Positions 45,126-54,305 of a stretch of 64,000 bases of DNA are shown in pieces. The translations under genes were made by a program, and so were the position numbers. Numbering within the stretch: the stretch's first letter is position 1; each line of letters begins with the position of its first letter. The notes under the pieces were generated by a model that saw only the letters and a program-made list of their open reading frames with translations, searched no databases and was not told the DNA's origin. The stretch comes from an uncultured Cohaesibacter sp. (lineage in GTDB: Bacteria; Pseudomonadota; Alphaproteobacteria; Rhizobiales; Cohaesibacteraceae), in NCBI RefSeq assembly GCF_963678225.1, contig NZ_OY782764.1:124001-188000 (forward strand). Direction: 5' to 3'.

Positions 45126-46331
45126 ATGAGCCTCACCATCGAAGCCCCCGCGCTCCAGCATCCTGCCCTTGAACAGGCCAAGGCGCATCTGGGGGCTTTG
45201 ATTGGATATGATTCCGTATCCAGTCGTTCAAACAGAGCGCTTATCGACTACGCAGCCGAAACTCTCGAGAAATTGGGTGCAGAGGTTACGATCCTGCCCA
45301 ATGAAGAAGGAACCAAGGCCAATCTGGTTGCCCGCTTTGGCCCGGCCGATGTGCCCGGTGTGGTTCTGTCCGGCCATACAGACGTGGTTCCGGCCACAGA
45401 AGACAGCTGGGTGACCCCTCCCTTCTCAGCCGATGAGAGAGAAGGTCGCATCTATGGACGCGGCGCCTGCGACATGAAAGGCTTTGGCGCTTGCGTGTTG
45501 GCGGCAGCGGCTTCCTTTGCCGCGGCTGACCTCAAACGCCCGATCTATATCTGCTTCTCCTATGACGAAGAAGTGGGCTGTCTGGGAGCCCCTGCCATCG
45601 CGCGCTGGTTGGCCGATCTGGATGTGCCTCCCGAGCTAGCCATCATCGGTGAGCCATCCGAAATGAAGCTCATCACCGGCCAGAAAGGCAAAATCGCCAT
45701 GCGCGCCCATGTGAAGGGCACGTCGGGGCATTCCTCTTTCGCACCAGAACATGTGAATGCGGTGGAATATGCCTCACGCATGATCAGCACTATTGCTGAG
45801 CGAGCAGGCCGCTATCAGGTCGAAGGTCCGTTTGACAAGGATTTCACGGTACCTCATGCCACCATGTTGACCACCATGATCACGGGTGGTGTGGCAACCA
45901 ATGTGACGCCGAGCGACTGTAGCTTCACCTTTGAGCTGCGCTCGATCAGTGGTATGGACGCTGAAGGTGACATGAAAGCGCTGCTGGATGGCATTGAAGC
46001 CGACATCGCGACCAAGATGACCGCCAAAGCGGCCAATAGCGGCGTGACGTGGGAAAGGATCTTTGCCTATCCTGCCATGGGTGACGCACGCGGCACTGAT
46101 GCCTTTGAACGCCACGCTCACCTTATGCCCGAATGGGGCGGCAAGGTGTCGTATGGCTCCGAAGGCGGTGTATTCGAGACCATTGGCAAAATCCCGTCGG
46201 TCATCGTTGGTCCAGGCTCCATAAAGCAGGCCCACAAGCCAAATGAATTCGTTGATATCGATCAGTTGGATCTCTGCTTAGGCTTCCTTGACGAACTGAC
46301 ACACGAGCTTGAAAAGCCTCATAAAGGCTGA
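45126..46331 (+). CDS. argE: ArgE/DapE-family M20 deacetylase (acetylornithine deacetylase-like)
   Basis: This 401-residue zinc hydrolase of the M20 family has LSGHTDVVPA near residue 80 (metal ligand His and Asp), GRGACDMKGFGA near 110, SYDEEVGCLGA near 145 (catalytic Glu pair), GEPSEMKLITGQKG near 182, and the dimerisation region HSSFAPEHVNA. It is closest in look to ArgE, which removes acetyl from N-acetylornithine. Its place 5 bases behind the TTT permease suggests that it may instead act on an imported N-acyl amino acid; the symbol is therefore tentative. The ATG at 45126 is preferred to a TTG three codons upstream that overlaps the tctA stop. Confidence 0.87.
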   Translation: MSLTIEAPALQHPALEQAKAHLGALIGYDSVSSRSNRALIDYAAETLEKLGAEVTILPNEEGTKANLVARFGPADVPGVVLSGHTDVVPATEDSWVTPPFSADEREGRIYGRGACDMKGFGACVLAAAASFAAADLKRPIYICFSYDEEVGCLGAPAIARWLADLDVPPELAIIGEPSEMKLITGQKGKIAMRAHVKGTSGHSSFAPEHVNAVEYASRMISTIAERAGRYQVEGPFDKDFTVPHATMLTTMITGGVATNVTPSDCSFTFELRSISGMDAEGDMKALLDGIEADIATKMTAKAANSGVTWERIFAYPAMGDARGTDAFERHAHLMPEWGGKVSYGSEGGVFETIGKIPSVIVGPGSIKQAHKPNEFVDIDQLDLCLGFLDELTHELEKPHKG

Positions 46332-46351
46332 ACAACACTGTGTGACACGAC

Positions 46352-46378
46352 AAAAAGGCCGGTTCCCCGGCCTTTTTT
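46352..46378 (+). terminator. Rho-independent terminator after the TTT/deacetylase operon
   Basis: AAAAAGGCCGG pairs with CCGGCCTTTTTT around TTCC. It lies 20 bases after the deacetylase stop and carries both the A run and T run, so it could also act on the convergent RNHCP gene. Confidence 0.93.
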
Positions 46379-46458
46379 CTTTGGTCTGCTCCGATACTAT
46401 TGACCGGTTTGAAGACGGGCAACGTGACGGACACGATCCTTCACGCTGCCCATCCGCC

Positions 46459-46998
46459 TCATGGCGACCATCTCTTGCCGAATAGAGCTATATGAAGAAG
46501 CTCCTCATCATGGGTGTCCAGCAACCGGATACCGGCTTCATTTATGAGACGCCGCTGGCTCTGGCCCATAATCTGTGACCGTTCAAACAGCGCAAGGATC
46601 AGCTCACAGCAATCATCAGCTGCTATGCGGTTGATATTCACCGTGCCGCAGCCAGTGCACAGGTGAACGATCATGATATCGCCTCCCCGTTCCCGGCCAT
46701 ATTTGTCAAAGCCATTATGCTTGCAGGTCAAGCCAACCGGTTCCATGCGCGCCCGACAGAAGGAGGCACGGTTGCCCGGTTTGGTATCGACATGCAAAGA
46801 ATGCAAACAATGGGGACAGTGGTTGCGGTGAACCGTGCCCATATCAGAGGTCAGAAAAACCATCTGCTTGCAGTGCGCACATCGAAATTCCCTGTCCGAA
46901 CTCTGCCAGCGTTTTGTTTTGTGTTGTGATTTCTTGCGATAGGGGGTGTCTTCGGTGCGGAAGTTGCTCCGCCCGCGGGATTTTTTGTCGTAAAACAT
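46459..46998 (-). CDS. RNHCP-domain zinc-ribbon protein
   Basis: This protein of about 179 residues has the RNHCP family pattern: FRCAHCKQMVF, then VHRNHCPHCLHSLHVDTKPGNRASFCRARMEP, a later HLCTGCGTVNINRIAADD, and a C-terminal helical region. Three CxxC pairs suggest one or two structural zinc ions. The molecular role of the family is unknown. The start is uncertain: the ATG at 46998 gives a compact product but lacks a good ribosome site, while the open frame extends 37 codons further upstream from a TTG. It is convergent with the deacetylase operon and is not in an obvious operon. Confidence 0.8.
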   Translation of the reverse strand: MFYDKKSRGRSNFRTEDTPYRKKSQHKTKRWQSSDREFRCAHCKQMVFLTSDMGTVHRNHCPHCLHSLHVDTKPGNRASFCRARMEPVGLTCKHNGFDKYGRERGGDIMIVHLCTGCGTVNINRIAADDCCELILALFERSQIMGQSQRRLINEAGIRLLDTHDEELLHIALFGKRWSP

Positions 46999-47490
46999 GA
47001 GGTCTTGCCAAACATCTTGGAATAGATGATTGGGCAGAACAAAATCTCGACCGAATGTTTGGGATTTGGAGATTTTGCTGCCAGCCAGATCGACCTGGGA
47101 TGACAGCAACTGACTTTAGGAGCGGCTGATCAACGCACAAGACGACCGTTCCGCATCTGCTTGATGAAAGCTGATGCGGCGCTGGTTACATTCTCTGATA
47201 CGGAATAGCGCGACAAAAAACACCCCTAGTTGGTTGGTTTCGCGGTTTCATACAGCCAGAGACAGCAAAGGGCAACCATTTGCGCCCCCATGCATGCCTG
47301 ATCTTTTGGGTTGTTGCAAAAAAGGCGCATGTAAAATGCCCCTATAAACACCGTAGGCTGGTGGGCTTGCCGTGGCAGGCCGCCTATTGAAACCGGCCAT
47401 ACAGTGAATACCTAATGGAAGAAGTCCGGTTTCCCGTTGCCCTTTTCCTCCCGCAACGATTTCTTAAAACTCACAGACAGTGATGATGCT
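46999..47490. other. Intergenic region between the RNHCP gene and the old yellow enzyme gene
   Basis: About 490 bases lie between the two divergent starts. The part near 46998-47109 could be coding if the RNHCP gene starts further upstream. The rest shows no open frame with a ribosome site, no hairpin with a T run, and no clear operator. Confidence 0.4.
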
Positions 47491-48606
47491 ATGACAGATA
47501 TTGATACAAGCAGCCTGTTTCGCCCTTTCTCTATGGGCTCCCTCAAACTCAAAAACCGCATCGTCATGGCCCCCATGACCCGCAACTGCGCCCCAGAGGG
47601 CATCCCTAACGACAAGAATGCCGACTATTACCGCCGCCGCGCAGCAGGCGAAGTGGGCCTCATTCTGTCCGAAGGCACCGTGATCAACCGTCCTACCTCT
47701 CGCAATCAGCCTCATATTCCCTTTTTCCACGGCAAGGACGCCTTGGCCGGTTGGCAAAAGGTGATCGACGCTGTTCATGATGCCGGCGGCGCTATGGGTC
47801 CACAGATCTGGCACACGGGCTCGACCCGCAGTGGTGATTGGGATCCCGGAGCACCGGTGGAAAGCCCATCAGGGCTGGTGGGCCCGGATGACCCGCGTGG
47901 CAACACCATGAGCGATACCGATATCGCCGATACCATCGCCGCTTATGCAGCCTCGGCCAAAAGCGCCAAGGATCTTGGCTTCGACGTGGCAGAGCTACAC
48001 GGCGCCCACGGTTATCTCATTGATCAGTTCTTCTGGGAAGGAACCAACAAGCGCACCGATGCGTGGGGTGGCGATAGCCTCATGGATCGCTCACGCTTCG
48101 CGCTGGAAGTTGTCAAGGCTTGTCGCGCGGCGATTGGCCCGGATTTTCCGCTGATACTGCGCATCAGCCAGTGGAAGCAGCAGGATTATACGGCCAAACT
48201 GGCCAAAACTCCGGCAGAGATGGAAAGCTGGCTGACAGCGTTGGCTGACGCTGGCGTCGATATGTTCCATTGCTCTCAGCGCCGCTTCTGGGAACCGGAA
48301 TTCCCCGAAGTCGATGGCGAAGACGGCCTCAACTTTGCGGGCTGGGCCAAGAAGCTCACCGGAAAACCGACCATCAGCGTCGGCTCTGTCGGGCTCAGCA
48401 CCGACTTCCTGTCCTCCTTTGGTGGGGAAGATGCCACCATGACCGGCCTTGAGAAACTGGTTCAGCGCATGGAACGCGACGAATTCGACCTCATCGCGGT
48501 TGGGCGTGCGCTCATCAGCGATGCCGACTGGACTGCGAAAGTGCACACCAATCGCATCGACGCAATCACCTCCTTCGAGCGCGCCCATCTGGCAACGTTG
48601 GCCTGA
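47491..48606 (+). CDS. NADH:flavin oxidoreductase, old yellow enzyme family
   Basis: This 371-residue FMN-binding TIM-barrel enzyme reduces activated C=C bonds or nitro groups using NAD(P)H. It begins LFRPFSMGSLKLKNRIVMAPMTRNCA, the usual FMN-site start, with ELHGAHGYLIDQFFW near residue 165 and the C-terminal FMN phosphate region VGSVGLSTDF and FDLIAVGRALISD. No C-terminal iron-sulfur domain is present, so it is not of the 2,4-dienoyl-CoA reductase type. The true substrate is unknown. The ATG at 47491 is chosen for match to the family start; its ribosome site is weak. A terminator follows 30 bases after the stop. Confidence 0.9.
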   Translation: MTDIDTSSLFRPFSMGSLKLKNRIVMAPMTRNCAPEGIPNDKNADYYRRRAAGEVGLILSEGTVINRPTSRNQPHIPFFHGKDALAGWQKVIDAVHDAGGAMGPQIWHTGSTRSGDWDPGAPVESPSGLVGPDDPRGNTMSDTDIADTIAAYAASAKSAKDLGFDVAELHGAHGYLIDQFFWEGTNKRTDAWGGDSLMDRSRFALEVVKACRAAIGPDFPLILRISQWKQQDYTAKLAKTPAEMESWLTALADAGVDMFHCSQRRFWEPEFPEVDGEDGLNFAGWAKKLTGKPTISVGSVGLSTDFLSSFGGEDATMTGLEKLVQRMERDEFDLIAVGRALISDADWTAKVHTNRIDAITSFERAHLATLA

Positions 48607-48637
48607 CACAAACGCGAGCCCAAAGCCGCAAACAAAT

Positions 48638-48667
48638 AGGCCGGTCCCCAAAAGGTACCGGCCTTTT
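48638..48667 (+). terminator. Terminator after the old yellow enzyme gene
   Basis: AGGCCGGT pairs with ACCGGCCT around an 11-base loop and is followed by TTT. It lies between convergent genes and could also serve mnmA. Confidence 0.8.
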
Positions 48668-48690
48668 ATTGATTTCACCTGTGCAAAGCC

Positions 48691-49869
48691 CTATTCGGCA
48701 GCAGAAACGCCAATCGTTTCGGGAATGGCCAGTTCGGTCACGGTGCGGTCAATCCAGCCACCGCCCCAAAGCTGGGCTTCCTTGGCAAGGCCTTCATAGA
48801 AGACGCATGCCTGTCCCGGCGCCACCCCTTCTTCGCCATCAAGCAGTTCAACCTCGAACTCACCGTTGGGCAGAGCATAAAGCAAAGCCTCCTTGGGCGG
48901 ACGGGTAGAGCGCACCTTGGCATAGATTTCAAGCCCGCTTTCAGGGAACTCGGCGAAGGTCTGTGGTCCAAGCCAGTTGACATCACGCAGCTTCAGCCGG
49001 CGGGTAACAAGCGCTTCGCGCGGTCCGACAAGCACATGCTTCTGCTCCGGATCCAGCTTGACCACATAGAGCGGCCCGCCACCATAGGAAACCCCGAGGC
49101 CGCGACGCTGACCGACAGTGTAATGAATGATCCCCTTGTGATCACCCAGCACCGTGCCATCGATATGCACGATCTTGCCCGGCTCGGCTGCGCCCGGATG
49201 CAGACGCTCGATAATGTCAGTATATTTGCCTGTTGGCACAAAACAGATATCCTGACTGTCCTTCTTGTCCGCAACCACAAGCCCCAGCTCATGGGCGAGC
49301 TGGCGAGCCTCCGGCTTGGACATGCCGCCCAGCGGAAAACGCAGGAAGTCGATCTGTTCCTGAGTGGTGGCAAACAGGAAATAGGTCTGGTCACGATCCT
49401 CATCGGAAGGGCGGAACAGAACCCGGCGGTTGCCCACCATCTTGGACGAAATATAATGGCCGGTCGCCATGCAGTCGGCGCCGAATTCCTTGGCCGCTTC
49501 CAGAAGATCTTCAAACTTGACCGTCTGGTTGCAGGTAACGCAAGGCACCGGTGTTTCGCCAGCCAGATAGCTTTCTGCAAAGCGATCGATCACCGCTTCC
49601 TTGAAGCGGCTTTCATAATCGAGCACATAGTGGGGAATGCCCAGATGCTCGGCCACGCGGCGCGCGTCCTGAATATCAGTGCCAGCGCAGCAGGCGCCAA
49701 CACGGTGCATGGCCTTGCCATGATCATATAGCTGCATGGTCACGCCGATGACATCATAGCCCTGATGTTTCAAGAGCGCTGCAGTGACGGACGAGTCAAC
49801 GCCGCCAGACATGGCAACAACAACACGGGTGTCTTCGGGGCGACCAGGCAAATCGAGACTGTTTAGCAT
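48691..49869 (-). CDS. mnmA: tRNA-specific 2-thiouridylase MnmA
   Basis: This 392-residue enzyme places sulfur on C2 of the wobble uridine of tRNAs for Lys, Glu and Gln. The PP-loop is [15 protein letters not shown] near residue 20, the catalytic cysteines lie in [14 protein letters not shown] near 105 and the later CFVPTGKY segment near 205, and [14 protein letters not shown] near 255 is also invariant in the family. The length is typical. The start at 49869 gives a short family-like N-terminus and has AGAGAAAG upstream; an earlier in-frame start is rejected. It is convergent with the old yellow enzyme gene and divergent from the flagellar block. Confidence 0.95.
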   Translation of the reverse strand: MLNSLDLPGRPEDTRVVVAMSGGVDSSVTAALLKHQGYDVIGVTMQLYDHGKAMHRVGACCAGTDIQDARRVAEHLGIPHYVLDYESRFKEAVIDRFAESYLAGETPVPCVTCNQTVKFEDLLEAAKEFGADCMATGHYISSKMVGNRRVLFRPSDEDRDQTYFLFATTQEQIDFLRFPLGGMSKPEARQLAHELGLVVADKKDSQDICFVPTGKYTDIIERLHPGAAEPGKIVHIDGTVLGDHKGIIHYTVGQRRGLGVSYGGGPLYVVKLDPEQKHVLVGPREALVTRRLKLRDVNWLGPQTFAEFPESGLEIYAKVRSTRPPKEALLYALPNGEFEVELLDGEEGVAPGQACVFYEGLAKEAQLWGGGWIDRTVTELAIPETIGVSAAE

Positions 49870-50126
49870 CAATCGATCTTTCTCTTTTCCATTCGGCAGC
49901 AAGCTCTGGTCCTGCTTGTTGAGCTACCGACACAAGTTTTAGCCCTTATATAGCGTCTTTTGGTCTGTTGAAAAGTATAAACTGGAAAAGACTACAGATG
50001 CCACCCGGCATTTTTTGCCATAACTCGGCAAGTTTAGATCCGACTGGTCAGGACACCTCCATCCAAAAAACCTTTCAAAATCGCACAAACAAGCCATTTC
50101 GGGTTCACCTCACCCCAGAAACAATT
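49870..50126. other. Intergenic region between mnmA and the fliK promoter
   Basis: No gene is supported. The segment next to mnmA must hold its promoter. The right-hand end leads into a sigma-54-like promoter before fliK. I could not recognise an FlbD binding site with confidence. Confidence 0.4.
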
Positions 50127-50142
50127 TGGCACAATTCTTGAA
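50127..50142 (+). promoter_or_regulatory. Sigma-54-like promoter before fliK
   Basis: TGGCAC and TTGA are placed so that GG and GA are ten bases apart, as in the -24/-12 pattern TGGCAC-N5-TTGC; only the -12 C is replaced by A. FlbD, the sigma-54 activator of flagellar genes, is encoded in the same block, which supports the call. Confidence 0.45.
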
Positions 50143-50176
50143 TACATAGTTTCGTCAGTGTGTAGTGAGGTTGGTA

Positions 50177-52792
50177 ATGGCTTCCCAGTATTCTTCAATT
50201 ATGAACATGATTCCCACTCCCAACGCCAAAACTGCGTTCGGATCGCAAAGCAATACGGGAAGCAAATCCGGCAATACCTCAATCAGCTCTTCTGATGGCC
50301 TGTCTTCTTTTCAGAAGCAGTTGAACGCAGAAAGAGCCAGAGGCGAAACCAGCACCCGACAAGCGGACGATGCAGGCCAAAATGCAGCTTCCAAGGCCAA
50401 CGCAGCGTCTAACGCTGAAAACAAAGCCAGTGAAAAGGCCGCAGCCAAGGCTGCCTCTGAAGAGAGCGCTGTTGCCAACGCACAGCAAAAGGCCGGCGGC
50501 AAGGCAGCCAGCGATGATCGCGCAGCTCCTGCCGATGAGACGAGCAATGGCGACAAAAGTTCAGACAAGAAGCCCGAAGCTACAGGCGATAGCGCCACCG
50601 CTGCAGACTATGTGGCTCAAACTCCGCAAGACATGCTGCTAGCTGGCTCGGGCGCACCGGCCTCAACGGCGGGCACGAACGGCTCAGCCCTTGGAAATAG
50701 CACGGATGGAGCGGATGCCCTGTCCCGCCCGACCGGCACGCCCCCCACCCCGTTGACAGATGCAGCTGCTTCAGCCCAGCAGAATGCAGCGCAATCTGGC
50801 GGCCAAGCGGTAGGCCAGACGGCCGACCAGGCGGCAGGGCAGACCGCCGCATCAAATGGCACGCAAGGCGCCGCGGGTGCCGCCGCAACCAATGGCCCAG
50901 CAGGCACAACCGGTCAGGCAGCCGCGTCTGTGGCTGGCGAGGCAGCATCGGCCAACAGCAGCTCGGGCTCTACCGGAACACAAGCCGCACAGGCAACGGT
51001 ACCAGCCTCTACTTTTGAGGGCTCGAAATCGGGGGCGATCAAACCCGCAGATGGCAATGGCGCAAATCCAGCAACGCAAGCCACATCCGGCTCTGAAAGC
51101 GCTGTGATTGGCAATGAACAGGCCACACAATCCCGGGCGCAGGCAAGCTCAGCCAACGGCGCTGCCCAAGCCAATGCACAGCCTCAAGCGAATGCTCAAA
51201 CAAGACAGACCAACGCCGAGGCCAGTGCCGCACAGCAGGCCAGCGCTACAGCATCTCGCGCTTCTGTAGCAGGAGCCGAGCAAGGCCCGAATGCAGAAGA
51301 TGCTGCCAGCAAGCCAGTATCAAACCAACCGTCTGCTCAGTCCCAATCGGCTGAAGCGCCAGATTCCGCTCGTCCAAATGCAGGTACCAGTCGCTCTGAA
51401 GCTGCGACGCTGTCAGCACAGACAGTGAGCGGTAACGCCGCCGAAAGCCAGACTGTGGCGAACAACGATAATCTTGCGACCTCTGGCGCGACCAAAGACG
51501 CAGCCAATACGGCAGCCAGCAGGGTTGATGGCACGAGCGGGGCCAAGCAGCCATCGATCGATGGAGCCCAAGGCAACAATGCCACTGCAGCGGCCCTTCA
51601 AACGGATGCCGAGCAGACATTGCCCGAAGTCGCTACAGCTATAAAATCAGTGGATGGCAAGATCGTCGCTGAAAAAGCCTCGCAAGGCTCCCAGACAGCC
51701 CAGAATGCTTCTGGCGTACCCACCGAGACATCCAATGCTGATGGTAAAGACGCAAAAGCCGTCAACGCCCAATCTACCGATCAGACCAAGGCAGCCGCCA
51801 AGACTGCAGAAGCCGCAGCCCTCGCGGCCGCAGCCAAGTCCGATGATGGCACGCAGGACACGCAACAAAGCGCAAAACAAGCCGTTGCCGATCCGGCCAA
51901 CACTCAGCAGACCCAGATGGCAGCCACCTCTGAAGCTGGCCAGCAGGTCAACAAGGCACAGGGCCGCGTTGAAGGAGCCCTGCAGCCAGCCAACAGCAAT
52001 GCAGCCGCAACGGCAGCCAACCAGTCCAACAGTGTGGCCAGCGCTGCCGACGCGCAGAACCAGACAGCCAATCAGGATGGCAACACATCTGAGGCCGATG
52101 CCAACGCAGTAAAATCCGAGGAGTCCAAGAATGCAGCCCGCAACGCACCAAAGGGCGATGCCTTCTCGAAAATGATGGCTATGGCGGATGACAACTCAGC
52201 GCAGACCAGCAACACGACCGGTTCATCAGATGTGGCAGGCTCGTCTATCGCCGCAGCCAGCGCTTCCGTGCGCCTGACCGGCATGCACGGCATGATGACA
52301 GCAGGTCACACACCGCAACAAATGAGCCTTGCCAACGCCAATGCGCTTGCCGTGGAAATCTCCAAATTCGTCAAGAAGGGGGAGACCCGCTTCGAAATCC
52401 GCCTCGATCCGGCAGATCTGGGCAAGATCGATGTGCGCATGACAATCGGCAATGATGGCAAAACCCATGCCCACCTGATCGTAGAACGCCCAGAAACACT
52501 GGACATGCTGTCCCGCGACCAGCGCTTTCTGGAACGCAGCCTGCAACAGAGCGGTCTGAACCTTCAGGATAAGGGTGGTCTGGAATATTCCCTGATGGAT
52601 CAAGGCAATCAGGGACAACAAGGCGGCCAGATGGCCGGGCAGGACCAGTCGGGTCAGGAGCCGAGCTACTATTCCGACAGAGCCTCCTCGTCCGACCCTG
52701 TAGCGGACGGCGCAGCCTCTGCGCTTCAACAAGCCCAGCAACGCGCCGCACAGAATTATGCCGCGACGAGCGGCCTCAATTTGGTAATCTGA
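50177..52792 (+). CDS. fliK: Flagellar hook-length control protein FliK
   Basis: This 871-residue protein is exported through the flagellar apparatus and measures hook length before switching secretion to filament proteins. Residues of about 60-700 are low-complexity, dominated by Ala, Gln, Asn, Ser, Thr and Gly with no aromatic residues to speak of, consistent with an extended ruler. The conserved C-terminal domain (about 720-810) contains RFEIRLDPADLGKIDVRM and LDMLSRDQRFLERSLQQSGL, which contacts FlhB in known systems. It is longer than the 400-650 residues common in the family. GAGG lies six bases before the ATG at 50177. It precedes flgD by 22 bases and probably shares its message. Confidence 0.92.
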   Translation: MASQYSSIMNMIPTPNAKTAFGSQSNTGSKSGNTSISSSDGLSSFQKQLNAERARGETSTRQADDAGQNAASKANAASNAENKASEKAAAKAASEESAVANAQQKAGGKAASDDRAAPADETSNGDKSSDKKPEATGDSATAADYVAQTPQDMLLAGSGAPASTAGTNGSALGNSTDGADALSRPTGTPPTPLTDAAASAQQNAAQSGGQAVGQTADQAAGQTAASNGTQGAAGAAATNGPAGTTGQAAASVAGEAASANSSSGSTGTQAAQATVPASTFEGSKSGAIKPADGNGANPATQATSGSESAVIGNEQATQSRAQASSANGAAQANAQPQANAQTRQTNAEASAAQQASATASRASVAGAEQGPNAEDAASKPVSNQPSAQSQSAEAPDSARPNAGTSRSEAATLSAQTVSGNAAESQTVANNDNLATSGATKDAANTAASRVDGTSGAKQPSIDGAQGNNATAAALQTDAEQTLPEVATAIKSVDGKIVAEKASQGSQTAQNASGVPTETSNADGKDAKAVNAQSTDQTKAAAKTAEAAALAAAAKSDDGTQDTQQSAKQAVADPANTQQTQMAATSEAGQQVNKAQGRVEGALQPANSNAAATAANQSNSVASAADAQNQTANQDGNTSEADANAVKSEESKNAARNAPKGDAFSKMMAMADDNSAQTSNTTGSSDVAGSSIAAASASVRLTGMHGMMTAGHTPQQMSLANANALAVEISKFVKKGETRFEIRLDPADLGKIDVRMTIGNDGKTHAHLIVERPETLDMLSRDQRFLERSLQQSGLNLQDKGGLEYSLMDQGNQGQQGGQMAGQDQSGQEPSYYSDRASSSDPVADGAASALQQAQQRAAQNYAATSGLNLVI

Positions 52793-52814
52793 CCCCGGTT
52801 TTGGAGTTTAGACG

Positions 52815-53486
52815 ATGACCTCGATTGGATCGATCACATCGCAAGCCGTGACAAGCGCATCGGCAGACAGTTCGAGTCTCATTCAGAATTATGAGACTTT
52901 CCTGACTGTCCTGACCACGCAGATACAGCATCAAGACCCCATGGATCCTATGGATTCCAGCCAGTTCACCCAGCAGCTCGTGCAGTTTTCCGGAGTGGAA
53001 CAGCAGATCAAGTCCAACGAGCAACTGGAAAATCTCGCCTCCATGATGACCTCGTCCAATGCGCTTGGCGTGCTCAATTTCGTCGGCACCACTGTCAAGG
53101 TCGATGGCTCACAGAGCTATCTCAATGATTTTGGCAGCTCGACCTACAGCTTCAGCGCGGATGCAGCCGGAACGGCAGACATTTCCATCCGCACATTGGA
53201 TGGCAACACCGTTTATACAACCAATGATGTGAACATTACCGAGGGCGAGCAGACCTTCACCTGGAACGGCACCGACAACTCCGGTAACCGTCTCCCCAAG
53301 GGCACTTATGTCATCCACTTCGATACCGCCAACGAAGACGGAGGCACCGAAGTATCCATTGATACGGATACAATGGGCGTCGTCTCAGATGTCGACCTGT
53401 CATCCAGTGTGCCCATGTTGATGGTCAATGGCCAGGCCATCCAGACGTCGCAGATCAAGTCCGTCGGCATTGATACCGACGCTTAA
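52815..53486 (+). CDS. flgD: Flagellar hook capping protein FlgD
   Basis: This 223-residue protein caps the growing hook and guides addition of FlgE subunits. The N-terminal part YETFLTVLTTQIQHQDPMDPMDSSQFTQQLVQFSGVEQQ (about 26-65) is the FlgD core signature. A C-terminal FlgD-Ig/tudor-like region follows, with TWNGTDNSGNRLPKGTYVI near 155. The length is normal. TTGGAG lies eight bases before the ATG. It is the second gene after fliK, and a GC-rich hairpin follows the stop. Confidence 0.94.
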   Translation: MTSIGSITSQAVTSASADSSSLIQNYETFLTVLTTQIQHQDPMDPMDSSQFTQQLVQFSGVEQQIKSNEQLENLASMMTSSNALGVLNFVGTTVKVDGSQSYLNDFGSSTYSFSADAAGTADISIRTLDGNTVYTTNDVNITEGEQTFTWNGTDNSGNRLPKGTYVIHFDTANEDGGTEVSIDTDTMGVVSDVDLSSSVPMLMVNGQAIQTSQIKSVGIDTDA

Positions 53487-53751
53487 AAGCGTTAATCGAG
53501 CGTATTTCCCTTCCGTTTAGGATGATTGCAATGTGCACGAAGCCGGGCCCAGAGCCCGGCGCGTTAACCATATTGCAACAAACTCGAATTCCGTCAAACA
53601 CCGTCCAAAAGCCCGCGATCCCTGTCGTTTTGCAACGACTGCTTCATATTGATAAAAACTATTACTAAAATCTATCCAGTGGCTTAGCTCTTTTTTAAAG
53701 GCATTGTCCTATTCTCAACTTCGATGAGGTCAGGTTGAGTGTGAGAGTACA
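53487..53751. other. Region between flgD and sciP with a GC-rich hairpin
   Basis: GCCGGGC and GCCCGGC (53542-53560) form a 7-bp stem about 55 bases after the flgD stop, without a T run. The rest is AT-rich and holds the sciP promoter; no full CtrA box was found in it. Confidence 0.4.
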
Positions 53752-54024
53752 ATGACCGATCAAATACGTGCTAGAGTAAAATATGTCATCGGCCCCGATG
53801 GGAGTCCTTTGACTGTGGCTGATCTTCCTCCTGCCAATACCAGGCGTTGGGTTATCAGGCGCAAAGCGGAAGTTGTTGCTGCCGTTCGCGGTGGCCTGCT
53901 AAGCCTCGAAGAGGCTTGCCAGAAATATACCCTGACAGTTGAGGAATTCCTCAGTTGGCAGAGTTCCATCGATCAGCATGGACTGGCAGGTTTGAGAGCG
54001 ACGCGGGTTCAACAATATCGCTAG
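53752..54024 (+). CDS. sciP: SciP, small CtrA inhibitory protein (DUF1153)
   Basis: This 90-residue DNA-associated protein in Caulobacter binds CtrA and blocks its recruitment of RNA polymerase. The whole chain matches the family: VKYVIGPDGSPLTVADLPP, then TRRWVIRRKAEVVAAVRGGLLSLEEACQKY with a helix-turn-helix look, and TVEEFLSWQSSIDQHGLAGLRATRVQQYR at the C-terminus. The gene lies between flgD and the fliF promoter that carries two CtrA boxes, so this locus both encodes and probably receives CtrA-SciP control. A strong terminator follows. Confidence 0.93.
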   Translation: MTDQIRARVKYVIGPDGSPLTVADLPPANTRRWVIRRKAEVVAAVRGGLLSLEEACQKYTLTVEEFLSWQSSIDQHGLAGLRATRVQQYR

Positions 54025-54062
54025 ACATTTACTAAGAGGGCTTCCTCTTTGTAGAGCATTGT

Positions 54063-54096
54063 AAAAGGTCGAGGGCTTTGTCCTCGGCCTTTTTAT
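54063..54096 (+). terminator. Rho-independent terminator after sciP
   Basis: AAAAGGTCGAGG pairs with CCTCGGCCTTTTT around a 6-base loop, with one G-U-type mismatch, and ends in a T run. It isolates sciP from the fliF operon. Confidence 0.85.
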
Positions 54097-54282
54097 TTAT
54101 TTTGCGCACCGGCCACCTCGCCAGGCCGTGATTTCCCTGAAATTCCAATCAGCACAATCACTTACAAGCTCAGCACGAGCTACCGCAACCGACGGCATCT
54201 ATCAACATCCCACAGAAAATTCAGACATATACAGACATTTTCTCGGGAAATTTCCGTTAATTAACCCTTGCATTATGGGCCG

Positions 54283-54297
54283 TTAACCATTCGTTAA
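54283..54297. promoter_or_regulatory. CtrA box 1 upstream of fliF
   Basis: TTAA-CCATTCG-TTAA is an exact match to the CtrA consensus TTAA-N7-TTAA. It lies about 90 bases upstream of the fliF start. Confidence 0.85.
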
Positions 54298-54305
54298 CCA
54301 AACCC

